Origin: Brienomyrus brachyistius
Taxonomy: Eukaryota > Chordata > Actinopteri > Osteoglossiformes > Mormyridae
Assembly (NCBI RefSeq): GCF_023856365.1
Contig: NC_064541.1
Coordinates: 25,646,214-25,710,213, forward strand
DNA: 64,000 nucleotides
Reading direction: 5' to 3'
Shown here in pieces: positions 61,001-64,000 of this stretch (positions are counted from its first letter, which is position 1; each line of letters opens with the position of its first letter). The notes under the pieces were generated by a model. That model ran no database searches. It was not told where the DNA came from and was given only the letters and a program-made list of their open reading frames with translations. The position numbers and the translations under genes were made by a program.

Positions 61001-63454
61001 ATATGTAATGAAATGTGACCCTGGTCACTCTGAGCAGCTGTGCATAGATAATAATATATACGAAGAATAAAGAAATAATAATATATGACAACAAATATAT
61101 ATGAAATGTTCAGCTGTACATAATCTAAGCATAACTGATAGGTATATGGTATTGTGCTGTGTAATATAAGTGCAATAGCAAAAAAAGAAAAAAGGCTCAT
61201 TTTACACTTACTGTATGTGTGGTGTTTTAAAGAAGCAGTTTGTTAGACTCCAGCATGTTCTTCAGACAGTTGTGATTATGTTGCAGTTTTTTGCCCCATA
61301 TCCTAAAGATGGTAGTCATCATGACAATTAATCAGTTTTATTACATTTATACATTAAAGCAAAATGAAATCTTTATTTTCAGGTACTCTACAGAATGTCC
61401 TAAGGATCCTGCTTCAATTATGCTGAGGATGTGTTCAGTGGGAGTTGATTATATGAAATACAGAGGAGGGACACTTCTTTTGGATCTGTACTCACATGTG
61501 AAGGACTATGAGTCCCAAACACAGAGGAGTGTCCTCCCTACTCTACTGCCCATTTACCAGTCAGCTCCTGCAGTCTGGGTTATAGACCTCTCTGTGAGAA
61601 AGGCCTCCCTCCTACTAGAAGTGCTGAAACTCCAGACAGACAAGAGAGCAGTAGAGCTTGAGGGCTGGTCAGAAGAAGAGAGTGAAGTGAGGAGCTTCCT
61701 TCAGTGTCTGCCCTACATCTCACAGCTGCGGTGAGATTCTTAGATTAGACTCTTTTCTTATCAGGATGGCAAGTTCCCAAGTGAATTTTATGAAAGGGTG
61801 AAACTTTCTGTATTTTTCAGAGAAGCCTTTATATTTCTGTTAAATGCAGAGCAGAGTGCAGAGTTATTCTCACAGAGACTGTATTTTGAATCATTAGTAT
61901 TGTGTTCTGGTGTTTCTTCACATTACTTTGTATTTGTAGAACCCTTGGTCAATAGTATGAACGTTTCTCATCAAGCTTCTGTGTGGTGTTTTCAGCTAGA
62001 AGTGTGTTTTTTATTTTTATGTGTATTTAAAACAAATGAGGTTAAGTTGATTTTTATTTCCCAATTGCAATAAGAAAATCAGCATGAAAATTGGTCAGCA
62101 TTGTTACGCCTGTATATAAAAATGAAATGAAGAATATTCATTCTTTTCCAGATTTGATAAAGAGCATTTTGATGAGGATCCTGCTTCATGTACTTCATTT
62201 GTACTGAAGATGTGCTCTTTGGCAGCTGACCATGCAAAACAGACAGGAGAGACACCCCTTGAATCCTTATTCTCAGTGTTTAACATCAAGGAATTTGTAG
62301 AAGCACTTGAAGGCCTCTTTAATGACATGACTGGCAGGAAATTGCAGGAATATTTCCTGTTGGATCTGTACTCACATGTGAAGGACTATGAGTCCCAAAC
62401 ACAGAGGAGTGTCCTCCCTACTCTACTGCCCATTTACCAGTCAGCTCCTGCAGTCTGGGTTATAGACCTCTCTGAGAGAAAGGCCTCCCTCCTACTAGAA
62501 GTGCTGAAACTCCAAACAGACAAGAGAGCAGTAGAGCTGGAGGGCTGGTCAGAAGAAGAGAGTGAAATGAGGAGCTTCCTTCAGTGTCTGCCCTACATCT
62601 CACAGCTGAGGTGAATCTTTTACATTAGACTTTTCTGTAATCAATATGACAAATTTCCAAATTAATTTTATGAAAAGGAGGAACTTTCTTGACATTTTTT
62701 GGGAGCCTTTACATGTCTGTTAAATGCAGAGCAGAGTACAGAGATATACTCACAGAGGCTGTATTTTCACTGATTAATATTTTTTTCTAATGAATCTTCA
62801 CATTAGTCTGAATGTACAGATGCATTAGTCAATATTATCAAAATATCTTATCAGCCTTTGTGTGGTGTTTTCATCTAGAAGTGTTTTTTTTTACTTTTAG
62901 GTTTATTTAAAAGAAAAAATCAACAACTATTTTGCTGAATTTCCTAGAGAAAATGAATGTGAAAGTTGGTTGTTTGTTATACCTGTATATAAAGATAAAA
63001 CCAAATATATGCCTTCTTTTTTCAGATTTGGTGAATGGTGTATTGACTTTAATTTAGCTTCATTTCTGCTGAAGCTGAGTGTTGAAGCAGCAGAGAGTGA
63101 CACTGGAACAGGAGGGAGTGTCTCCCAGTGTCTGTCCTCTGTGTGCAGTTACAGCACTTTTCCTTGTGGTGATGACAGACCATCTGTACAGTGTGGATTC
63201 CTGTTGGATCTGTTTTCACATGTGAAGGACTATGAGTCCCAAACACAGAGGAGTGTCCTCCCTACTCTACTGCCCATTTACCAGTCAGCTCCTGCAGTCT
63301 GGGTTATATACCTCTCTGTGAGAAAGGCCTCCCTCCTACTAGAAGTGTTGAAACTCCAGACAGACAAGAGACCAGTAGAGCTGGAGGACTGGTCAGAAGA
63401 AGAGAGTGAAATGAGGAGCTTCCTTCAGTGTCTGCCCTACATCTCACAGCTGAG
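29858..63454 (+). CDS. Predicted multi-exon gene: SMKSD repeats - RING - B-boxes - LRR-like repeats (3' end outside window)
   Basis: Exons (all plus strand, GT-AG): SMKSD modules 29858-29971, 30394-30507, 30930-31043, 31466-31579, 32002-32115, 34316-34429 and 35694-35807; RING/B-box 40518-41103; possible small exon 44670-44745; repeat exons 48582-48726, 49252-49695, 50790-51233, 56586-57029, 57433-57891, 58387-58845, 59461-59904, 60124-60567, 61383-61730, 62152-62610 and 63026-63454. Phases agree throughout: every SMKSD exon begins and ends in phase 2, the RING exon starts in phase 2 and ends in phase 0, the small exon leads from 0 to 1, the first repeat exon from 1 to 2, and the rest are 2-2. 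No stop is met. The module and RING types are known from fish NLR/TRIM-like immune proteins, so a cytosolic sensor or ubiquitin ligase is likely (inference). The initiator exon is not identified, though each SMKSD exon holds ACAATGG, a good start context. It may instead be more than one gene. Confidence 0.55.
30394..30507 (+). CDS. SMKSD exon B
   Basis: Same 114-nt, 2-2 exon as copy A. It carries the PRPPSC variant in place of PPSPSC and a matching intron variant (ATTAGTC). Both splice sites are intact. Confidence 0.7.
30930..31043 (+). CDS. SMKSD exon C
   Basis: 114-nt, 2-2 exon with the PPSPSC variant and an ATTACTC intron variant. Its 38-residue product is the same as that of copy D. Confidence 0.7.
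31466..31579 (+). CDS. SMKSD exon D
   Basis: 114-nt, 2-2 exon, PPSPSC variant, indistinguishable at protein level from copy C. Splice sites are intact. Confidence 0.7.
32002..32115 (+). CDS. SMKSD exon E
   Basis: 114-nt, 2-2 exon with the PRPPSC variant shared with copy B; the last codons read GACATTAG rather than GACATCAG, which is synonymous. It is the last member of the 536-bp array. Confidence 0.7.
32190..33560. repeat. Segmental duplication block, left copy (pairs with 35860-36482 plus 38518-39290)
   Basis: From GACGTGGTACATTGTGTCTC through a LINE relic, a CAAACAGGCATATGTAAAC stretch and the GATCGGGTCCCAAAGG region, the sequence parallels the right copy. The right copy is interrupted by a gypsy element. 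This left copy holds the uninterrupted site CAAACAGGCATATG near 32840. Confidence 0.85.
32450..32800 (-). mobile_element. LINE 3' relic, minus orientation
   Basis: The minus strand reads [55 protein letters not shown], and in a second frame [20 protein letters not shown]. This is the C-terminal tail of the same LINE type as at 9500. It is 5'-truncated and frame-shifted. Confidence 0.8.
33655..34440 (+). repeat. Segmental duplication of 29200-29990
   Basis: The intron and exon order matches 29200-29990 closely (TTCACACCCCGATATTTCTA, TGACCATGGAAA, GGGAGATGCAGGCAGAGG). It ends in the diverged SMKSD exon F. Confidence 0.85.
34316..34429 (+). CDS. SMKSD exon F (diverged)
   Basis: Length 114 nt and phase 2-2 are kept, with acceptor GTACACAG and donor CAG/GTGAGA. 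It encodes [19 protein letters not shown] then [18 protein letters not shown]. About a third of residues differ from copies A-E, yet no stop or frame change has appeared, which suggests the exon has been maintained. Confidence 0.65.
34440..35330. other. Intronic or intergenic DNA, no exon seen
   Basis: No recognisable exon or mobile element between SMKSD exons F and G. Confidence 0.4.
35694..35807 (+). CDS. SMKSD exon G
   Basis: 114-nt, 2-2 exon encoding [19 protein letters not shown] then [18 protein letters not shown]. Splice sites are intact (GTACACAG, CAG/GTAAGG). It is the last SMKSD exon before the RING exon. Joining G to the RING exon keeps the frame (ATC AG/T GAG). Confidence 0.7.
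36150..36425 (-). mobile_element. LINE 3' relic, minus orientation (duplicate of the 32450 copy)
   Basis: Same tail as at 32450-32800 ([40 protein letters not shown]) with an extra internal deletion of about 55 bp. It was carried here by segmental duplication, not by separate insertion. Confidence 0.8.
36483..36743 (-). repeat. Truncated 3' LTR of gypsy element
   Basis: Nearly identical to the first 261 plus-strand bases of the complete LTR at 38019-38279. The match ends at GGGAGAAGAC. Confidence 0.9.
36749..38001 (-). pseudogene. Gypsy gag-protease gene, frameshifted and truncated
   Basis: Translation starts at 38001 ([20 protein letters not shown]). The capsid-like part includes [20 protein letters not shown] frame change occurs around 37630-37700. 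The second frame has a CCHC zinc knuckle ([14 protein letters not shown]), then an aspartic protease active site ([12 protein letters not shown]) and [16 protein letters not shown]. It ends at a stop at 36749 close to the deletion junction. In intact relatives Gag forms the particle and protease processes it. Confidence 0.9.
38019..38517 (-). repeat. Complete 5' LTR of gypsy element
   Basis: Plus-strand ends TGTGACGCCAG and GGACGTGACA give inverted TGT..ACA termini. Its 261 bp shared with the other LTR show only a few differences, so insertion was fairly recent. Confidence 0.9.
38518..39290. repeat. Segmental duplication block, right copy continued
   Basis: Resumes the left copy at CAGGCATATGTAAAC and runs to about 39290 with small indels (for example two extra GACTAGATGAAT units near 38585). 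Confidence 0.8.
39440..40060 (-). mobile_element. LINE 5'-region relic with internal deletion, minus orientation
   Basis: Words such as GATACTTAAACTACTCTGCTTGAG, GGAGGTGCTGATCCTCATCC and the terminal GGGGGTCTATGTGAATCAC recur at 55250-55380 and 56200-56325 in the longer LINE copy. It contains parts of the 5' end and of the RT region joined together; frames are broken. Confidence 0.7.
40064..40517. other. Intron before the RING exon
   Basis: AT-rich, no further exon seen. It ends with the acceptor CTTGCTTTTCACAG. Confidence 0.5.
40518..41103 (+). CDS. RING finger plus two B-boxes exon (finTRIM/NLR-like)
   Basis: This 586-nt exon starts in phase 2 and ends in phase 0 (GTGAAG/GTAGGA). It opens [18 protein letters not shown]. 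The RING C3HC4 residues are all visible: CSVC, then CGHSYCRQC, then CPQC. A first B-box lies around CDWCIGRK...CLTC..YCETH; a second around [36 protein letters not shown] domains recruit ubiquitin-charged E2 enzymes, so ubiquitin ligase activity is expected. The layout resembles fish finTRIM first exons, but here it is preceded by a spliceable SMKSD array, and no coiled coil or B30.2 exon follows in the window. Confidence 0.85.
41440..41640 (-). repeat. Possible decayed SINE, minus orientation
   Basis: The order of words (CACACCCATGCA, then ACAGAACAGGGACAGGAATTAAAC, then GAGCTACACCGCTGCC) resembles an old tRNA-derived SINE in reverse. Too diverged to be sure. Confidence 0.35.
41670..41755. 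repeat. 28-bp perfect inverted repeat, AT-rich loop
   Basis: Left arm 41670-41697 (TAGCATGTATAACACATATC...) and right arm 41728-41755 are exact complements separated by 30 AT-rich bases. Could be a mini transposon or hairpin RNA source. Confidence 0.85.
41756..42075. repeat. Dispersed repeat fragment (Tc1-linked type)
   Basis: The stretch containing GACAGTGATCTCCAGCCTTG and CAGGTCCTTTTGTGGCAGGA resembles a recurrent teleost transposon segment as I recall it. Frames here have no family motif. Confidence 0.45.
42127..43640 (-). mobile_element. Tc1/mariner transposon, inactive, one end lost
   Basis: The left end begins ACTGCTCAAAAAAATTAAAGG, the terminal inverted repeat type of fish Tc1-like elements. 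The matching right terminal repeat is missing, as the sequence fades after AGTTTAATAGACTT. A broken transposase gene is inside on the minus strand. Confidence 0.8.
42430..43386 (-). pseudogene. Tc1-like transposase pseudogene
   Basis: Starts at 43386 ([20 protein letters not shown]) with the paired helix-turn-helix region. The first catalytic Asp is in [24 protein letters not shown] follows. An in-frame TAG occurs at about 42743-42745. Downstream, [19 protein letters not shown] has His where the second catalytic Asp belongs (normally a DNARPH motif). The third acidic residue is present in [12 protein letters not shown]. Nonsense and active-site loss make it inactive. Confidence 0.9.
43730..43860. 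repeat. Small repeat with GTCCCCAC/GTGGGGA palindrome and CA run
   Basis: GTCCCCACAATGTC is followed by a poly-A run, then GTGGGGAACATCTGGTCCCCAC and a (CA)n run. It resembles a common fish repeat of unknown class. Confidence 0.5.
44050..44450. mobile_element. CGCG-rich inverted-repeat element (MITE-like)
   Basis: Both ends are dense in the words ATAACGCGC and GCGCGTTATACGCG in an AT-rich area. The left end (CGCATATAACGCGCATAATACG) and right end (CGCGTTATACGCGCGTTACG) are imperfect complements. No coding capacity. Confidence 0.55.
44670..44745 (+). CDS. Possible 76-nt linking exon
   Basis: A long pyrimidine tract ends in TTTTTTTAG; the donor is CAAG/GTCAGT. The stretch is open in the required frame ([19 protein letters not shown], then REEPKQ) and moves phase from 0 to 1. 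That is what is needed to join the RING exon (ends phase 0) to the first repeat exon (starts in phase 1). No family resemblance is seen, so it rests only on splice signals and phase. Confidence 0.35.
45046..45399 (+). mobile_element. V-SINE, full length, TSD GAATGAATC
   Basis: The tRNA-like head has A-box and B-box type sequence (GTGGTGAGCACTGTTGCC; GTGTTCGAATCTCCG). A conserved central block follows (GGAGTTTGCATG ... CCTCCGGGTACTCCGG). The 3' part ends GGACAAGCGGTTTGGAAAAT and an ATGG tail. GAATGAATC flanks both sides (45037-45045, 45400-45408). Confidence 0.9.
45725..45962. mobile_element. Fold-back element next to (TA)n
   Basis: Left arm 45745-45812 and right arm 45868-45940 pair over about 65 bp with mismatches. 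The inner parts are GTGCAGCAACATGGTGGTGCATGC and GCATGCGCCGCCATGTTGCTGCA. It ends at the TA repeat. Confidence 0.65.
45967..46048. repeat. (TA)n microsatellite, about 40 units
   Basis: Uninterrupted TA dinucleotides. The open frames of Tyr-Ile repeats on both strands are artefacts. Confidence 0.95.
46412..46697 (+). mobile_element. Solo LTR, family A (copy 3), TSD GGGGC
   Basis: Begins TGTCATGACC, ends GATCGTGACA; GGGGC at 46407-46411 and 46698-46702. Internal AAATAAATCCCCGTTTTCCC poly(A) block. Confidence 0.9.
46740..47330 (-). mobile_element. L1-like LINE ORF2 C-terminal relic
   Basis: The minus strand reads [40 protein letters not shown] and [10 protein letters not shown]. This resembles the C-terminal segment of fish L1/Tx1-type ORF2 proteins. 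The usual second half of the Cys motif is altered, and frames are interrupted on the left. Confidence 0.6.
47765..48290 (-). mobile_element. CR1/L2-like LINE 3' relic
   Basis: The minus strand reads [60 protein letters not shown] and [20 protein letters not shown]. The left end carries AACATAAGAAATTTACAAAC and TTCGGCCCATCAAGCTC, a frequent 3' tail in fish. It is heavily 5'-truncated. It lies in the intron before the repeat exons. Confidence 0.8.
48582..48726 (+). CDS. Repeat exon R1 (short, phase 1-2)
   Basis: Only the C-terminal third of the repeat is present: [20 protein letters not shown], then [20 protein letters not shown] and PYISQL. The acceptor TTTTTATTATAG coincides with TTATAGACC, which is internal coding sequence in other copies, so this exon seems to have been made by truncation with the internal TATAG reused as a splice acceptor. 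Donor AG/GTGAGT. It may be the first repeat exon or a dead fragment. Confidence 0.5.
49252..49695 (+). CDS. Repeat exon R2 (444 nt, phase 2-2, type I head)
   Basis: Acceptor CTTTTTAG, donor AG/GTGAGT. It encodes (R)[60 protein letters not shown], then the shared half [20 protein letters not shown] ... [11 protein letters not shown]. The C-terminal 75 residues show LRR-like hydrophobic spacing. No named domain is recognised. Confidence 0.75.
49700..50000 (+). repeat. Intron segment paralogous to 63460-64000 (empty LTR site)
   Basis: Matches the intron after exon R11 almost base for base but lacks the solo LTR; the empty site reads CCCACTGGAAGGTGGCC near 49862. Confidence 0.85.
50202..50555 (+). 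mobile_element. V-SINE, full length, TSD ACATTGCAAATG
   Basis: Same structure as the copy at 45046, with a 12-bp target duplication (50190-50201 and 50556-50567). In the intron between exons R2 and R3. Confidence 0.9.
50790..51233 (+). CDS. Repeat exon R3 (444 nt, phase 2-2, type I head)
   Basis: Acceptor TATTTTTAG, donor AG/GTGAGT. The head reads [20 protein letters not shown], with [17 protein letters not shown]. It carries several private changes in the shared half ([21 protein letters not shown]), so it is one of the more diverged copies. Downstream intron is of the second class (TTAGACTAGACTCTTCTG). Confidence 0.75.
51326..51606 (+). mobile_element. Solo LTR, family A (copy 4), TSD GTAAC
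   Basis: Begins TGTCATGCCC, ends GATCGTGACA, flanked by GTAAC (51321-51325, 51607-51611). It lies in the intron between R3 and R4. Confidence 0.9.
51612..53330. other. Intron DNA between R3 and R4, no exon seen
   Basis: AT-rich with a short (ATGG)n run at 52398-52417. No exon of the repeat family is present in this 1.7 kb. Confidence 0.5.
53335..53560 (+). repeat. Teleost dispersed repeat copy (as at 6090)
   Basis: Blocks ATTCAATTTTATTTATATAG, GCGTCAAAGTGCTTTACA and AGAAACCTTGGGAGGAACCA occur in the same order as at 6090. A second repeat, TTTTATTATCATGTGTACAA, follows at 53565-53640. Confidence 0.65.
53650..54580. other. Intron DNA, no exon seen
   Basis: A 133-codon minus frame at 54183-54584 has no motif or splice support. 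Nothing else recognisable. Confidence 0.4.
54580..54665. repeat. (TTCA)n microsatellite
   Basis: About 20 imperfect TTCA units, giving artefactual His-Ser-Phe-Ile open frames. Confidence 0.9.
54690..56330 (-). mobile_element. LINE, internally deleted, minus orientation
   Basis: Read from the right, it has a 5' region, then an endonuclease start ([35 protein letters not shown]). After gaps comes an RT piece with [18 protein letters not shown] and [10 protein letters not shown]. Next is a piece with [20 protein letters not shown], and finally the 3' tail shared with 9500 and 32450. Stops and deletions interrupt every part. Confidence 0.8.
56586..57029 (+). CDS. Repeat exon R4 (444 nt, phase 2-2, type II-like head)
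   Basis: Acceptor CTTTTTCAG, donor AG/GTGAGA. The head reads [40 protein letters not shown], then a private stretch ([20 protein letters not shown]) before [17 protein letters not shown]. It thus looks like type II for about 40 residues and re-enters the type I/II common half through a CGF junction like type I. Confidence 0.75.
57433..57891 (+). CDS. Repeat exon R5 (459 nt, phase 2-2, type II head)
   Basis: Acceptor CTTTTCCAG, donor AG/GTGAGA. The head reads [60 protein letters not shown], then the shared half with [17 protein letters not shown]. Nearly identical to R6. Confidence 0.8.
58192..58256 (+). mobile_element. 5'-truncated SINE tail, TSD TGTACTTTAAA
   Basis: Only the last part of the V-SINE (CGACCCAGTTGGATAAGCGG ... 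ATGG tail) is inserted. The 11-bp duplication TGTACTTTAAA flanks it (58181-58191, 58257-58267). The paralogous intron before R5 has the empty site near 57303. Confidence 0.9.
58387..58845 (+). CDS. Repeat exon R6 (459 nt, phase 2-2, type II head)
   Basis: Same head as R5 apart from CTSF for WTSF. The donor is followed by the first-class intron (GTGAGTGTGGAGC), unlike R5, whose intron is of the second class. So the 5' and 3' surroundings of this exon come from different lineages. Confidence 0.8.
59081..59379 (-). mobile_element. Solo LTR, family A (copy 5), minus orientation, TSD AGTAC
   Basis: Plus-strand ends TGTCACGATC and GGCATGACA; flanks AGTAC (59076-59080, 59380-59384). The paralogous site before R8 (GTGTCAGTACATAGC near 60035) is empty. 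Confidence 0.9.
59461..59904 (+). CDS. Repeat exon R7 (444 nt, phase 2-2, type I head)
   Basis: Acceptor CCATTTTTAG, donor AG/GTGAGT. The head reads [20 protein letters not shown] then [20 protein letters not shown]. Private changes include [17 protein letters not shown] and KLQRDKRP. Sister copy of R8. Confidence 0.75.
60124..60567 (+). CDS. Repeat exon R8 (444 nt, phase 2-2, type I head)
   Basis: Acceptor CCATTTTTAG, donor TTGAG/GTGAGA. The head is like R7 ([20 protein letters not shown]), with private changes [13 protein letters not shown] and [11 protein letters not shown]. It is followed by the second-class intron, opposite to R7. Confidence 0.75.
60655..60830. mobile_element. Small MITE-like element rich in AATGTAATA
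   Basis: The ends carry CAGCCAATAATGTA and the complementary TACGTTATTGGCTG. Between them, words such as GGTGTAATAAGTT and AATGTAATAAGTTGTT recur. It interrupts the intron after R8. Confidence 0.55.
60960..61200 (-). repeat. Dispersed repeat (TTTATTTGTCATGTACAA type)
   Basis: The sequence around GTTTATTTGTCATGTACAAAG and AATGAAATGTGACCCTGGTC is similar to 53565-53640 and to a frequent fish LINE-tail repeat. Class uncertain. Confidence 0.45.
61383..61730 (+). CDS. Repeat exon R9 (348 nt, phase 2-2, shortened head)
   Basis: Acceptor TTATTTTCAG, donor CTGCG/GTGAGA. The head is only about 30 residues ([30 protein letters not shown]) before [15 protein letters not shown]. It lacks the ETPLESLF or SVSQCLSS stretch of the other types. 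The frame is intact. Confidence 0.75.
62152..62610 (+). CDS. Repeat exon R10 (459 nt, phase 2-2, type II head)
   Basis: Same [20 protein letters not shown] head as R6, with [19 protein letters not shown] at the junction. Donor AG/GTGAAT is the one atypical donor in the set. [13 protein letters not shown] is shared with R1. Confidence 0.75.
63026..63454 (+). CDS. Repeat exon R11 (429 nt, phase 2-2, mosaic head)
   Basis: Upstream intron is of the type II class (CCTGTATATAAAGATAAAAC ... TTTTTTCAG) and the exon opens [12 protein letters not shown]. It then switches to the type I core ([40 protein letters not shown]). Donor AG/GTGAGT. The downstream intron matches that after R2. Confidence 0.75.
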
Positions 63455-63632
63455 GTGAGTGTGGAGCATGTCTGTGTGGAGATGTTGAAGTGAGGGTCTC
63501 TGTGGGCTGTTTACTGCAGGTATCAGGTGTCAGACTGTCTCTACTTCTGTGACTCTCATTGGCGACACAGAGGGACTCATCAGCTTAGAGAGTGAAGAAC
63601 AGTTTTTTTTTTTTGTTATTTCCCACTGGAAG

Positions 63633-63918
63633 TGTCATGCCCGGCTCGTCCGCTCCTCCTGTGTACCACGCCCCCTGCTTACCCACGTGTGTTTCCCGGA
63701 TCGTACCCAGCTGTGTCCGTTTGCTTTCAATCAGTCCTGTGCATTTAAGTCCTGGTCTCCCCAGTTTTCCTTGTCTGTCATTGATGTTTGTAAGCGTGAG
63801 CTGTTTCCCGGTCCCTGTCTCCGTAATAAACTCCCGTTTGCCCCGTATTCTGGCTTCCTGCTTCCTGCTTGTCTGCTTACCCGCACGATCGCCGCTTCGT
63901 CAGCCTGCGATCGTGACA
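63633..63918 (+). mobile_element. Solo LTR, family A (copy 6), TSD GGAAG
   Basis: Begins TGTCATGCCC, ends GATCGTGACA, flanked by GGAAG (63628-63632, 63919-63923). The paralogous intron after R2 (near 49865) retains a single GGAAG, confirming the insertion. Confidence 0.95.
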
Positions 63919-64000
63919 GGAAGGTGGCCAGTCTCTTTTCCTTACAGAATAACATTCTTTCCTGTTAAACACAAGCTATGTTCTGTATTCAGATGCAGTA

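Noticed and set aside
57309..62328. Minus-strand frames repeated opposite the type II heads
   Set aside because: Antisense of well-defined plus-strand exons R5, R6 and R10.

Overview
The window looks like nuclear DNA from a teleost fish. Genes are split by GT-AG introns. The intergenic DNA carries tRNA-derived SINEs of the fish V-SINE type, several LINE relics, Tc1, hAT and Harbinger transposons, gypsy-type LTR elements and many micro- and minisatellites. The recognisable proteins are a vertebrate MARVEL protein (CMTM6-like) and a fish-type RING/B-box immune protein. The species cannot be named from the sequence alone.

Left part (1-17100). After about 6 kb of non-coding DNA with a 27-bp and a 43-bp minisatellite lie two tandem, same-strand, four-exon CMTM6-like genes. 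Both have coding exons of 123, 177, 99 and 153 nt and encode 183 residues. The upstream copy (7016-10197) has lost an acidic motif that the downstream copy (13516-15911) keeps. It is followed by a 45-bp minisatellite of about 37 units.

Middle part (17100-29400). This is transposon-rich: a decayed Harbinger element with transposase and Myb-like genes, a LINE tail split by an LTR, a fold-back SINE, an intron-containing integrase-domain fragment, and a 975-bp hAT relic with an exact 8-bp target duplication. A perfect interferon-response motif lies at 22731.

Right part (29400-64000, running off the edge). Here is the most interesting content. It appears to be one large plus-strand gene, or a tight cluster, built from duplicated symmetric exons. 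Seven copies of a 114-nt, phase 2-2 exon (29858-35807, five of them in or next to a 536-bp tandem repeat) encode a 38-residue module centred on 'SMKSD', which I recall from N-termini of fish NLR/TRIM-like proteins. A 586-nt RING plus double B-box exon follows (40518-41103), and its start phase fits the SMKSD exons. After a large transposon-filled intron come eleven related exons (48582-63454). Ten of them are phase 2-2 and encode repeats of 116-153 residues with near-identical C-terminal halves and two or more classes of N-terminal half. I do not recognise a named domain in them, though the C-terminal half has a spacing like ribonuclease-inhibitor-type leucine-rich repeats. A modular receptor or E3 ligase with an expandable repeat array is the best reading; no B30.2, NACHT or coiled coil is visible.

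Mobile DNA inside this array has usable history. A gypsy element, two solo LTRs and a truncated SINE each have a paralogous empty site elsewhere in the window, so they inserted after the segmental or exon duplications.
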